Below, one piece after another: positions 37,535-46,166 of a stretch of DNA of 64,000 bases. The notes beneath the pieces were generated by a model. That model saw nothing but the letters and a program-made list of their open reading frames with translations. It was not told the origin of the DNA and searched no databases. How positions within the stretch are numbered: position 1 is the stretch's first letter; every line of letters starts with the position of its first letter. The stretch is from NCBI GenBank assembly GCA_002425225.1, contig DILV01000038.1:62001-126000 (forward strand), given 5' to 3'. Origin of the DNA: Thiothrix sp. UBA5583 (GTDB lineage: Bacteria > Pseudomonadota > Gammaproteobacteria > Thiotrichales > Thiotrichaceae). Made by a program: the position numbers and the translations under genes.

Positions 37535-38107
37535 TTAGTGGCAGGCAGCAACGGCTGAGTTATGGTCTTCACCCAGTGCCAATGCTGGCAGGCTGACGCC
37601 TTCTGGCAGTTTCAGGTCAGACAGGTGCAGAATCTGGCCTTTTTCGATGTTGATCATGTCAACTTCGATGTATTCAGGCAGGTTCTTCGGCAAGCAGGCG
37701 ACTTCAACCTCGGCAACCACGTGGCTAATGGTACCACCCTGCTCTTTCACACCTTTGGAAACGTCTTCGTTGAGGAAGTGCAGGGAAACGTGGACACTGA
37801 TTTCCTGATCGTCAGTGATGCGTTGCAGGTCAGCGTGCATCACAACCGGCTTGGAAGGATGACGTTGCAGGTCACGCAGGATCGCCCGTTCCTGATGATC
37901 ACCGAAGTCAACCGTAATGATCTGGGAATAAAACCCTTCTTCCTGAAGGTTGCGGATCATTTCGTTATGACGCAGCGTGATGGATTTAGCTTCCTGACCT
38001 GCACCGTAAATCACGGCAGGAACCAGGTTTTCGTTACGCAGGCGGCGGCTCGCACCCTTGCCCTGCAACTCACGTACCTGTGCATTCAGGACGTATTTCT
38101 TTGACAT
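37535..38107 (-). CDS. rplY: 50S ribosomal protein L25/general stress protein Ctc
   Basis: The 190-residue long form of L25 binds 5S rRNA with its N-terminal part (ASRRLRNENLVPAVIYG) and carries the C-terminal beta-barrel TL5 extension (HVVAEVEVACLPKNLPEYIE). The order prs-rplY-pth-ychF is standard. The start is the ATG at 38107 with GGAG upstream. Confidence 0.96.
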   Translation of the reverse strand: MSKKYVLNAQVRELQGKGASRRLRNENLVPAVIYGAGQEAKSITLRHNEMIRNLQEEGFYSQIITVDFGDHQERAILRDLQRHPSKPVVMHADLQRITDDQEISVHVSLHFLNEDVSKGVKEQGGTISHVVAEVEVACLPKNLPEYIEVDMINIEKGQILHLSDLKLPEGVSLPALALGEDHNSAVAACH

Positions 38108-38162
38108 GTTGTTTCTCCAAATAATGACCAGTGTCCGCGACCAGACCCGGTCGGGTTAAAAT

Positions 38163-38260
38163 CCCCTCACCCCCAGCCCCTCTCCCTCAAGGGGCGAGGG
38201 GAGCAAGAAGGGAACCCTCTCGTTCCCTCTCCCCTTGAGGGAGAGGGTTAGGGTGAGGGG
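38163..38260. repeat. Paired inverted GC-rich repeat between prs and rplY
   Basis: Left arm CCCCTCACCCCCAGCCCC followed by TCTCCCTCAAGGGG, and right arm CCCCTTGAGGGAGAGGG with TTAGGGTGAGGGG, form an inverted pair around a centre containing a second CCCTCT. The same family sits in the RuBisCO operons. Here it separates the prs and rplY cistrons. Confidence 0.85.
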
Positions 38261-38267
38261 TACAAAA

Positions 38268-39224
38268 TCATAAACCTTCAAACAGGGAGCTGACAGACTC
38301 ATCCTGATTGATGCGTAAAATCGTTTTCGCCAGTACACCGGCTACCGAAAGCTGGCGAATCTTAGCACATGTTCTGGCACTTTCGCTTAATGGAATCGAG
38401 TCGGTGACAACAACCTCATCAAGCTGGGAATTATCAATATTGGTGACTGCCTTGCCGGAAAAGACCGCGTGGGTTGCATACGCCCGCACACTCAATGCAC
38501 CGTGCTGCTTGAGCGCAGTTGCCGCATTGCAGAGTGTGCCACCTGTGTCAATCAGGTCATCAATCAGGATGCAATGACGCCCTTCCACATTACCGATGAT
38601 ATTCATGATCTCGGATTTGTTGGGTTCAGGACGACGCTTGTCAATGATGGCAAGGTCAGCATCTTCCAGACCTTTGGCCAAAGCGCGTGCACGCACTACC
38701 CCGCCCACGTCCGGTGAAACCACCATCAGGTTGGGAAGATTTTGTGCCAGAATGTCATTCAACAACACACCAGAGGCATAAATATTGTCAACTGGCAGGT
38801 CAAAGAACCCTTGCACCTGATCGGAATGCAGGTCGATGGTCAATACGCGGTCAACATGCCCACTAGAAATCATGTCCGCCACCAGTTTGGCGGAAATCGG
38901 CACACGCCGTGAACGCACCCGACGATCCTGTCGCGCATAACCGTAATAGGGGATAACCGCAGTGATGCGCCCCGCTGAAGAACGGTACAGGGCATCAGCG
39001 ACGATCAGCAATTCCATGATATTGTCGTTGGTCGGTGCACAGGTAGACTGTATTACGAAGACATCACGACCACGCACGTTTTCCAGCAGTTCGACGTGCA
39101 CTTCACCATCGCTGAAACGCTCCGCCTTGATCTTGCCTAAAGGAATACCGAGGTGATCGACGATTTTGTGGGCGAGTTCAGGGTTGGCATTACCTGTAAA
39201 CACCATCATTCTATCGTCAGACAT
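38268..39224 (-). CDS. prs: Ribose-phosphate pyrophosphokinase (PRPP synthase)
   Basis: Makes phosphoribosyl pyrophosphate from ribose 5-phosphate and ATP for nucleotide, histidine and tryptophan synthesis. The 318-residue protein has the flexible-loop region [37 protein letters not shown] and the PRPP-binding loop [13 protein letters not shown]. It lies downstream of two tRNA-Gln genes and ispE in the conserved order. Confidence 0.97.
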   Translation of the reverse strand: MSDDRMMVFTGNANPELAHKIVDHLGIPLGKIKAERFSDGEVHVELLENVRGRDVFVIQSTCAPTNDNIMELLIVADALYRSSAGRITAVIPYYGYARQDRRVRSRRVPISAKLVADMISSGHVDRVLTIDLHSDQVQGFFDLPVDNIYASGVLLNDILAQNLPNLMVVSPDVGGVVRARALAKGLEDADLAIIDKRRPEPNKSEIMNIIGNVEGRHCILIDDLIDTGGTLCNAATALKQHGALSVRAYATHAVFSGKAVTNIDNSQLDEVVVTDSIPLSESARTCAKIRQLSVAGVLAKTILRINQDESVSSLFEGL

Positions 39225-39257
39225 GCTTGATCCGCTTTGAGTAGGGGGAAGAGAAAA

Positions 39258-39332
39258 TGGCAGGGCTGCTAGGATTCGAACCTAGGTATGCTGGAATCAA
39301 AATCCAGTGCCTTACCGCTTGGCGACAGCCCT
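39258..39332 (-). tRNA. tRNA-Gln (anticodon TTG), copy 2
   Basis: The leftward RNA starts AGGGCTGTCGCCAAGCGGTA, has the anticodon loop ATTTTGAT with TTG, the T-loop GGTTCGAATCC, and the encoded CCA. The acceptor stem pairs AGGGCTG with CAGCCCT over seven bases. It is identical in sequence to the copy at 39391-39465. Confidence 0.98.
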
Positions 39333-39390
39333 GTTGAAACACGCTTTAATCCTATGGGGTCGGAAAGGCTTACACTTTGGTCAAAAGGAA

Positions 39391-39465
39391 TGGCAGGGCT
39401 GCTAGGATTCGAACCTAGGTATGCTGGAATCAAAATCCAGTGCCTTACCGCTTGGCGACAGCCCT
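39391..39465 (-). tRNA. tRNA-Gln (anticodon TTG), copy 1
   Basis: This is an exact duplicate of the tRNA-Gln at 39258-39332, offset by 133 bases, including the encoded CCA. It is immediately downstream of ispE and upstream of prs, the usual site of tRNA-Gln in gammaproteobacteria. Confidence 0.98.
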
Positions 39466-39485
39466 GTTGAACCAAAGTGAAACTT

Positions 39486-40328
39486 TTACAATGCTACCAG
39501 TTTCTGCTGCAAAGGTGAAACAGAGTGACCTTGCGCAACAAAACCGAACCACCCGGATGGCAAGCCTCGCAGGATATTTTCACCTTCTTGCTTGCTACTG
39601 ACAGTGGCAAACAGGCAACTGCCGGAGCCGGTTAACCTTGTTTTTGCATATCCCGTCAGCCAGCCGATTGCTCGGGCAACTTCCGGGAAACACCGCTCCA
39701 CCACCGGCTGGAACACATTGCTCCCCTGGCCTGCGTGGAAGGCGGCTAATGTAATGGGCGGGCAGTCGCGTGTCAAGTCCGGCGCTGCAAAAAGTTGGGC
39801 GGTGGGGACAGGTACGCCGGGGTGAATCACCACATACCAGACAAGCGGTAAGTCCACAGGGGTAAGGATTTCCCCCACCCCCTCCGCCCAGGCGGCACGA
39901 CCACGCACAAACACGGGCACATCCGCTCCCAAACGCAAGCCTAATGCTGCCAGATGGTCGTCATCCAGCCCGCAATGCCACAAACGGTTCAAACCTTGCA
40001 GCACCGTGGCAGCATCCGAACTGCCACCTCCCAGACCACCACCCATCGGAATATTTTTCTGCACGCTGATGTCTGCGCCCAGATGGCAACCGGTTTCCTG
40101 TTGCAGCAAGCGGGCAGCCCGTACTGTCAGATCAGCATCTTCCGGCACATCTACAGCGCCTTGCGGACGGCAAATCCTGCCATCTTCACGCACGGACAAG
40201 GTAATTTCATCAACAAAATCCAGAAACACGAACAGGGTTTGCAGCAGATGATAACCATCTGCCCGCCGCCCGGTGATGTGCAGGAACAGATTGAGCTTGG
40301 CTGGAGCCGGAAGTACCAATATTTCCAT
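39486..40328 (-). CDS. ispE: 4-diphosphocytidyl-2-C-methyl-D-erythritol kinase
   Basis: Phosphorylates CDP-methylerythritol in the MEP isoprenoid pathway. The 280-residue GHMP kinase has PAPAKLNLFLHITGRRADGYH at the start and the phosphate-binding loop PMGGGLGGGSSDAAT. The ATG at 40328 is preferred to an adjacent TTG. It follows lolB in the conserved lolB-ispE-tRNA-Gln-prs order, with a repeat arm between the two genes. Confidence 0.96.
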   Translation of the reverse strand: MEILVLPAPAKLNLFLHITGRRADGYHLLQTLFVFLDFVDEITLSVREDGRICRPQGAVDVPEDADLTVRAARLLQQETGCHLGADISVQKNIPMGGGLGGGSSDAATVLQGLNRLWHCGLDDDHLAALGLRLGADVPVFVRGRAAWAEGVGEILTPVDLPLVWYVVIHPGVPVPTAQLFAAPDLTRDCPPITLAAFHAGQGSNVFQPVVERCFPEVARAIGWLTGYAKTRLTGSGSCLFATVSSKQEGENILRGLPSGWFGFVAQGHSVSPLQQKLVAL

Positions 40329-40342
40329 CAAATCATATCTTC

Positions 40343-40384
40343 GCCCCCTTCACCCCTTGCGGGGGAAGGGCTGGGGATGGGGGG
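40343..40384. repeat. Single arm of the GC-rich repeat between lolB and ispE
   Basis: CCCCCTTCACCCCTTGCGGG continues as GGAAGGGCTGGGGATGGGGGG and ends at the lolB stop codon, which its last bases touch. It is the GCAAGG-loop subtype, without an obvious partner arm close by. Confidence 0.8.
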
Positions 40385-41020
40385 TTAGAAACGGGTTTGC
40401 CAGTCTTTGGCAAGAACCTTGACGCGGGTATTTTCTGACGCACGACTCAGGTTGATTTTTTCAGGCATGGCTTTGGCACTATCACCTTGCCAGCCGGTGT
40501 ATTCCACCAACCACCCGGATTGCTGCAAGGTCTGCGGACGCCCTTGCGCATCCAGTTTCACTGCATCAACCGCTGATTTGGGGGAAGGGATACCCCGTAT
40601 CCAGTACTTCATGCCATCCAGCGGCAGGGAAACACCCATCTGGCTTTGCAGCAGACGCTCGGCATTGGCATCCTGATAGGTTTTGCCATTGGCTTGCAGG
40701 CTGACCTTGTTGGCAGAGCCTTGCAGATAAGCCACCACGGAACCTGTCAGCGGGTTCTTGATATTCATTTCGTAATTGTCACTGCCGTTCTGGAGCCAGG
40801 AAATGCCGAATGAAGCACTTTCCTCACGGAACTGTACGCCGACCCGCCCCTGCATTCGCCAGGAACTCATGCGGGCGAAATCGGCCTGACGCTGTTCCCA
40901 CGCCACCTGCGGGCTGGTTGCCGTGCCAGAACCGGTTTGCTGGCTGGCATTCTTGTTTTGGGTGGCACAACCGCCAAGTGTCAGCAGGCATAAGGATGCC
41001 GCCAGTATCCATGTTTTCAT
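40385..41020 (-). CDS. lolB: Outer membrane lipoprotein LolB
   Basis: Receives lipoproteins from LolA and inserts them into the outer membrane. The 211-residue precursor has a signal peptide with lipobox LGGC (Cys18), then the LolB fold with WRMQGRVGVQF near the start of the mature domain. Adjacent ispE and divergent hemA are the normal neighbours. Confidence is high on context and length. Confidence 0.92.
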   Translation of the reverse strand: MKTWILAASLCLLTLGGCATQNKNASQQTGSGTATSPQVAWEQRQADFARMSSWRMQGRVGVQFREESASFGISWLQNGSDNYEMNIKNPLTGSVVAYLQGSANKVSLQANGKTYQDANAERLLQSQMGVSLPLDGMKYWIRGIPSPKSAVDAVKLDAQGRPQTLQQSGWLVEYTGWQGDSAKAMPEKINLSRASENTRVKVLAKDWQTRF

Positions 41021-41047
41021 TGCTGTATCCTAAACGTGAGTCAATTA

Positions 41048-42769
41048 TCAGAGACCAACCAGCTTTTCCTTGACCTTCAACAACAAAGGGTCATCAGGAA
41101 ATTTGCCCAGCATGTCCTGCAAAAGGGTTTTGGCTTCGGCAGACTTGCCCGCAACCGACAGGACTTCCACCAAATGGCTGGCAACTTCAGGATCAGGCAA
41201 CTGATTGAATGCCTTGCGTAACCAGCTTTCTGCCTCGTCCTGCTTGCCCATGCGGAACGCGACCCAACCCATGCTATCCATGATGGCAGCATCAGTGGGA
41301 CGTAATTCCAGCGCCTTGCGGATCAGAGGTTCGGCTTCAGCAAAACGGTCAGTATTGGTTGCCAGCATGTAACCCAGTGCATTCAGGACAGTGGCATTAT
41401 CAGGTTGCAAGGTCAGCAAGGTACGCAAATCGGTTTCAGCCGCCGCAAAATCACCCATTTTTTCCCGACTGAGCGAGCGGCTATACAAGACATCGAAATC
41501 ATCAGCTTTGATGGCTAACGCCTTGTCAAAACTGGCAATGGCATCCTGGTACTGTTTTTTATCATGCCAAAGCTGACCTTCCACCAGCAGCAACTGTATT
41601 TTATGGGAATCACTGCTGGCAGATTTTGCTTCATCCTGCAACCATTGACGGGCAGCTTCCGCCCCTTCGGTTTCTTCCAGCAAGCTGGCAACACGGCTGG
41701 TGGCTTCCAGGCCGAAATTGTTGTGCCGCACCGCGCCCTTGTAGGCGGCAATCGCTTCTTTGGGGTGCTTCAAGCCCTCCTGCAATTGTCCCATGAAATA
41801 ATTGGCGTCTTCGGCACGCCCTGGAACCTGTTGCAGTTTTTTGATCAATGGCTCAGCGAAGGCAAATTCTTTCTGCTCCAGATGCAACAGACCAAGGGTA
41901 TAGAGGATGTCGGTATTGTCAGGCTGACTGTTGTACAACTGTTTGTAGAGCGGGGTTGCTTCCTTGCGCCGGTCGGACAGGATCAACATGCGGGCGTAAT
42001 CCAGCTTCAGGTTGCTGTTTTTGCTGCTGGCGGCAACCGGCTCCAATTCCTTGACGGCTTCATCCAACCGGTTAAGCGCCAACAGGGCTTTAGAGGCGAG
42101 ATGTGTTGCCTGGGCTTTTTGTTCCTTGTTGCCAGACTGTTTGGCTGTTTCAGCCGCTTGCAGGGCTTCTGTAAACTTTTCCGCCCCCAGAGCCAGTGAT
42201 GCCAGTGCCAACTGCGCCGGTGCTGATTTGTCTGCGGTATCAACGTAGCGTTTGAAGGTTTCATACGACTTGCCGCCCTGTGGCTCCAGTGCCAGCAAGG
42301 AAACGATGAATTCCAGCCCGCGCCCGTCACGCTGTTCCACATCTTTGCGGATCATGACCAAATCCTTGGCGGCTTCATCGTAACGTTCCGCCCGCAGGTT
42401 GCTCAGCGCCCGGTATTGCAAGGCTTCCGCCGAGGCAGGTTCCAGTTTGAGCCAATGATCCAGCGCTCGTCCGACTAACTGGTTATCCTGCGCATTGATA
42501 GCCAGTTCCGCTGCCTTTTGTGCCAGTTTGGGGTCGCTGTCCTGCTGGGCGACGGCCAGATAATGCAGGGCAGCCTGACCCGGCTTGCCATCACGCAGGT
42601 ACATTTCCGCTGCCAGAATATTGTAAATACGATAACTGAGGGGGCTGCTGAAAGTAGCTACATTACCGGCTTGCTGTTCCGCAAAGCTCGGGCTACCCCA
42701 TGCAAGACTACCCGCCAAGACAGCAAGGGCTACTTTTGCCAAACGGCGGGGCAACTGGAAATTCTGCAT
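41048..42769 (-). CDS. Periplasmic tetratricopeptide repeat protein
   Basis: The 573-residue protein has a signal peptide (cleavage after a PSFA-type site near residue 31) and numerous TPR units, clearest in the C-terminal half (YQDAIASFDKALAIKADDFD, ATVLNALGYMLATNTDRFAE). It is probably a scaffold in the cell envelope. The gene is placed between lolB and the divergent hemA, as its homologues are in Pseudomonas and relatives. Specific partners are not known. Confidence 0.9.
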   Translation of the reverse strand: MQNFQLPRRLAKVALAVLAGSLAWGSPSFAEQQAGNVATFSSPLSYRIYNILAAEMYLRDGKPGQAALHYLAVAQQDSDPKLAQKAAELAINAQDNQLVGRALDHWLKLEPASAEALQYRALSNLRAERYDEAAKDLVMIRKDVEQRDGRGLEFIVSLLALEPQGGKSYETFKRYVDTADKSAPAQLALASLALGAEKFTEALQAAETAKQSGNKEQKAQATHLASKALLALNRLDEAVKELEPVAASSKNSNLKLDYARMLILSDRRKEATPLYKQLYNSQPDNTDILYTLGLLHLEQKEFAFAEPLIKKLQQVPGRAEDANYFMGQLQEGLKHPKEAIAAYKGAVRHNNFGLEATSRVASLLEETEGAEAARQWLQDEAKSASSDSHKIQLLLVEGQLWHDKKQYQDAIASFDKALAIKADDFDVLYSRSLSREKMGDFAAAETDLRTLLTLQPDNATVLNALGYMLATNTDRFAEAEPLIRKALELRPTDAAIMDSMGWVAFRMGKQDEAESWLRKAFNQLPDPEVASHLVEVLSVAGKSAEAKTLLQDMLGKFPDDPLLLKVKEKLVGL

Positions 42770-42911
42770 GTATCTCTCCGGTGTGGCGTCATACCTGATT
42801 GCATTGCTTGTAAGAGATTTAAGGGTATATTCCGTTAATCACCTTGTAATCAGGTATAACGTATCAGAAAATTCGCGGTTCCGAAATAATGTATCCCGTA
42901 TAAGTATCTGA

Positions 42912-44186
42912 ATGTCTATCCTGATCGTTGGAGTTAACCATAAAACCGCCCCGGTCGCCATTCGGGAAAAGGTTTCTTTTGCGCCCGACAGCATGTCGGC
43001 AGCGTTGCGCTCTGCCCATCAGGTTGTGCCTGAAAACCTTATTCTCTCCACCTGCAACCGTACCGAAATCTACGCTGCCAGTCATCAGCAACAACCCGTG
43101 GAAACCCTGGTCGGCTGGCTGGCGAACTGGCACAACATTCCCGCTGACCAGCTTCTCCCCTATTTGTACATCCACCAGCAAGACGACGCCGTGCGTCATG
43201 CCCTGCGGGTAGCCTGTGGGCTGGATTCATTGGTACTGGGTGAACCACAGATTCTCGGGCAACTGAAATCAGCCCTGCAAGCCGCTACTGACAACGCTGT
43301 CACCGGCAACCACCTCAACAAGCTGATGCAGCACGCTTTTTCCACTGCCAAGCGGATACGCACCCAAACCAGCATCGGCGCCAACCCGATTTCGGTCGCA
43401 TTCGCTGCCGTCAGTCTGGCGAAACAGATTTTCAGCAAACTGGAAAAACAGACTGCCCTGCTGATCGGTGCAGGTGAAACCATTGAACTGGTCGGCAAAC
43501 ACCTTGCCACCAACCACATTGGCAAGATACTGGTGGCCAACCGCAGTGTGGACAAGGCGCAAAAACTGGCTACCGAATACGGTGGCAAAGGCATTGGCTT
43601 GCAGGATATTGGCGAATACCTGCCGCAAGCCGACATCGTGATTTCTTCCACCGCTGCCCCCGTACCCATCCTCGGCAAAGGCACGGTAGAACGCGCCCTC
43701 AAGATCCGTAAACACCGCCCCATGTTCATGGTGGACATTGCCGTACCACGCGATATTGAGCAGGAAGTGGCTGAACTGGATGATGTGTACCTTTACACCG
43801 TCGACGATTTGCAATCCGTGATCGAGGAAAACCTGCAATCCCGCCGCGCGGCTGCCGAGCAAGCCGAAGGCATGGTACTGGAAGAAGTTGACAAATTCAT
43901 GGACTGGCTGCGGGCGCAGGATCACATGGATACCATCCGCCAGTACCGTGCCCACGCCGAGCGCCTGCGTCAGGAAGTGTTCGAGAAAGCCACCACCATG
44001 CTGCATAACGGCAAAAGTGCGGAAGAAACCCTGCAATTCCTCGCCCATACCCTGACCAACAAACTGTCGCATGATGCCACCCAGGCCATGCACCACGCAG
44101 CCCGCAATGGCGACCACCAGTTACTGGCACACGCCCGCATCCTGTTTAACCTGTCCCCGACGGACACCAGCGACCAACACCCGTGA
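42912..44186 (+). CDS. hemA: Glutamyl-tRNA reductase
   Basis: Reduces glutamyl-tRNA to glutamate-1-semialdehyde, the first step of C5 tetrapyrrole synthesis. The 424-residue protein has the catalytic cysteine C48 in [23 protein letters not shown], and [14 protein letters not shown] for NADPH binding. It is first in hemA-prfA-prmC, and its stop overlaps the prfA GTG start. Divergent from the TPR gene with a 142-base promoter region. Confidence 0.97.
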   Translation: MSILIVGVNHKTAPVAIREKVSFAPDSMSAALRSAHQVVPENLILSTCNRTEIYAASHQQQPVETLVGWLANWHNIPADQLLPYLYIHQQDDAVRHALRVACGLDSLVLGEPQILGQLKSALQAATDNAVTGNHLNKLMQHAFSTAKRIRTQTSIGANPISVAFAAVSLAKQIFSKLEKQTALLIGAGETIELVGKHLATNHIGKILVANRSVDKAQKLATEYGGKGIGLQDIGEYLPQADIVISSTAAPVPILGKGTVERALKIRKHRPMFMVDIAVPRDIEQEVAELDDVYLYTVDDLQSVIEENLQSRRAAAEQAEGMVLEEVDKFMDWLRAQDHMDTIRQYRAHAERLRQEVFEKATTMLHNGKSAEETLQFLAHTLTNKLSHDATQAMHHAARNGDHQLLAHARILFNLSPTDTSDQHP

Positions 44187-45262
44187 AAGCATCCATCCTG
44201 CACAAACTTGAAGCCCTGAGCGAACGTTACACCGAAATCTCTGCCCTGCTGGGCGAAGCCGACGTAATCAGTGACCAGAACCAGTTCCGCAAGCTGTCGA
44301 TTGAATACAGCCAGCTTGAGCCGGTTGCCCAAGGCTTCCGCGATTACCAGCAAACCGCCGCTGACATTGAAGCCGCGCAGGAAATGCTGGCTGACCCTGA
44401 AATGCGCGACATGGCTACCGAAGAAATCGACGTTGCCAAAGCCCGCCGTGCCGAACTGGAACTGGAACTGCAAAAACTGCTGCTGCCCAAAGACCCGCAC
44501 GACGACAGCAACGTGTTTCTGGAAATCCGCGCAGGAACAGGGGGTGATGAAGCCGCCATTTTTGCAGGCGATCTGTTCCGCATGTACTCGCGCTATGCCG
44601 AATTACGTCGTTGGCAAATCGAAATCATCAGCCAGAGCGAGGGTGAACACGGCGGTTACAAGGAAATCATTACCCGCATCATCGGACAAGGGGCTTATTC
44701 CCGCTTGAAATTTGAATCCGGCGCCCACCGGGTACAGCGTGTACCCGCCACCGAATCGCAGGGGCGCATCCACACCTCCGCCGCCACCGTTGCGGTACTG
44801 CCGGAACTGGACGAAGTGGAAGCAGTGGACATCAACCCGGCAGATTTGAAGGTAGACACCTACCGCGCCTCCGGGGCGGGCGGGCAGCACATCAACAAGA
44901 CCGAATCCGCAATCCGCATCACCCACCTGCCGACCGGCATTGTGGTCGAATGTCAGGATGAACGTTCCCAGCACAAGAACCGCGCCAAGGCGATGGGGCT
45001 GTTGCAGGCACGCATCTTTGAGGGTAAACGGCAAAAACAGGCCAACGAACAGGCAGAAACCCGCAAGAACCTGGTCGGTTCGGGCGACCGTTCCGAACGC
45101 ATCCGCACCTACAATTTCCCGCAGGGGCGGGTGACTGACCACCGCATCAACCTGACCTTGTACAAGCTGGATGAAATCATGGCGGGCAGTGTCGATCAGG
45201 TGATTGAGCCGCTGATCAACGAGTATCAGGCGGATCAGTTGGCGGCGCTGGCGGATGAATAA
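44183..45262 (+). CDS. prfA: Peptide chain release factor 1
   Basis: Recognises UAG and UAA. The 359-residue protein carries the GGQ motif ([15 protein letters not shown], near residue 233), [20 protein letters not shown] with the PxT-type anticodon-like element, and the usual C-terminus. The start is GTG at 44183, overlapping the hemA stop (GTGA). It ends inside the start of prmC, its modifying enzyme. Confidence 0.97.
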   Translation: MKASILHKLEALSERYTEISALLGEADVISDQNQFRKLSIEYSQLEPVAQGFRDYQQTAADIEAAQEMLADPEMRDMATEEIDVAKARRAELELELQKLLLPKDPHDDSNVFLEIRAGTGGDEAAIFAGDLFRMYSRYAELRRWQIEIISQSEGEHGGYKEIITRIIGQGAYSRLKFESGAHRVQRVPATESQGRIHTSAATVAVLPELDEVEAVDINPADLKVDTYRASGAGGQHINKTESAIRITHLPTGIVVECQDERSQHKNRAKAMGLLQARIFEGKRQKQANEQAETRKNLVGSGDRSERIRTYNFPQGRVTDHRINLTLYKLDEIMAGSVDQVIEPLINEYQADQLAALADE

Positions 45263-46166
45263 CCCCCCTTCCCCAGCCCTTCCCCCGCAAGGGGGGCAGG
45301 GGTCAAGAGTTCGGGAGTTGTTGGTTTGGGCGGTGCAACAACTGATAGTGTCGGAATCAGCTAGGGCGGATGCGGAGATATTGCTGGCGCACTGCTTGCA
45401 AAAACCACGCACATGGTTGTTTACATGGCCTGAGAAAGAAGTTGATCCCGCTATTAGGGCAGAGTTTCAGCGCTTGCTGGCAGAACGGGCGCGAGGTGTA
45501 CCGGTTGCCTATCTAACAGGCCAGCGCGAATTCTGGACGCTGAACCTCAAAGTCACCCCGGATACCTTGATTCCTCGCCCCGAAACCGAGCTGCTAGTCG
45601 AAACCGCCCTCTCTTTACTCCCTGCCCCCCTTGCGGGGGAAGGGCTGGGGATGGGGGGCAAGGGCGCAGCCCTGGATCTCGGCACAGGAACCGGCGCTAT
45701 CGCCCTGGCTCTCGCCACCGAACGCCCCGACCTGCCAATAACCGCCATCGACTTCTCACCCGCTGCCCTCGCCGTCGCCGCAGAAAATGCCCGTACCCAC
45801 GCCATCCACAACGTACAGTTCATCCTCTCCGACTGGTTCAGCGCCCTACCCCCCCAACGTTTCCACTTGATCATTTCCAACCCGCCCTACATCGAAGCAC
45901 AAGACCCGCACCTGAATCAGGGCGACGTGCGCTTCGAGCCAAGCACGGCACTGGCATCCGGTGTGGATGGGCTGGATGACATCCGCCACCTCGTGCAAAC
46001 CGCACCGCAATGGCTGGAAAATGGTGGCTGGCTATTGCTGGAACATGGTTATAACCAAGGCAAGGCAGTGACGGCTTTGCTGCAAGCTGCCGGTTTCCAG
46101 CAAGTGCGTTGCCTGCCGGATTTGGCAGGCAACGAGCGGGTCAGTCTGGGGCAATACCTCGACTGA
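45255..46166 (+). CDS. prmC: Release factor glutamine N5-methyltransferase PrmC, with repeat-encoded insertions
   Basis: Methylates the glutamine of the GGQ motif of RF1 and RF2. The 303-residue protein has the family N-terminal helical domain ([20 protein letters not shown]), SAM motif [13 protein letters not shown] and catalytic NPPY (209-212). Two stretches are unusual. Residues 3-16 and about 123-136 ([10 protein letters not shown]) are translations of two inverted arms of the local GC-rich repeat, so the gene has absorbed a repeat pair without breaking the frame. The ATG at 45255 overlaps prfA; a later start may be used in place of the repeat-coded N-terminus. Confidence 0.95.
   Translation: MNNPPSPALPPQGGQGSRVRELLVWAVQQLIVSESARADAEILLAHCLQKPRTWLFTWPEKEVDPAIRAEFQRLLAERARGVPVAYLTGQREFWTLNLKVTPDTLIPRPETELLVETALSLLPAPLAGEGLGMGGKGAALDLGTGTGAIALALATERPDLPITAIDFSPAALAVAAENARTHAIHNVQFILSDWFSALPPQRFHLIISNPPYIEAQDPHLNQGDVRFEPSTALASGVDGLDDIRHLVQTAPQWLENGGWLLLEHGYNQGKAVTALLQAAGFQQVRCLPDLAGNERVSLGQYLD
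45262..45302. repeat. GC-rich repeat, left arm, inside the prmC frame
   Basis: CCCCCCTTCCCCAGCCCTTC followed by CCCCGCAAGGGGGG forms the left arm. It starts at the last base of the prfA stop and is translated as the N-terminal residues of PrmC ([11 protein letters not shown]). The matching inverted arm is at 45622-45659. Confidence 0.85.
45622..45659. repeat. GC-rich repeat, right arm, inside the prmC frame
   Basis: CCCCCCTTGCGGGGGAAGGG and CTGGGGATGGGGGG are the inverse of 45262-45302. Read in the prmC frame they encode [15 protein letters not shown] between the N-terminal domain and the SAM-binding motif. Confidence 0.85.
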
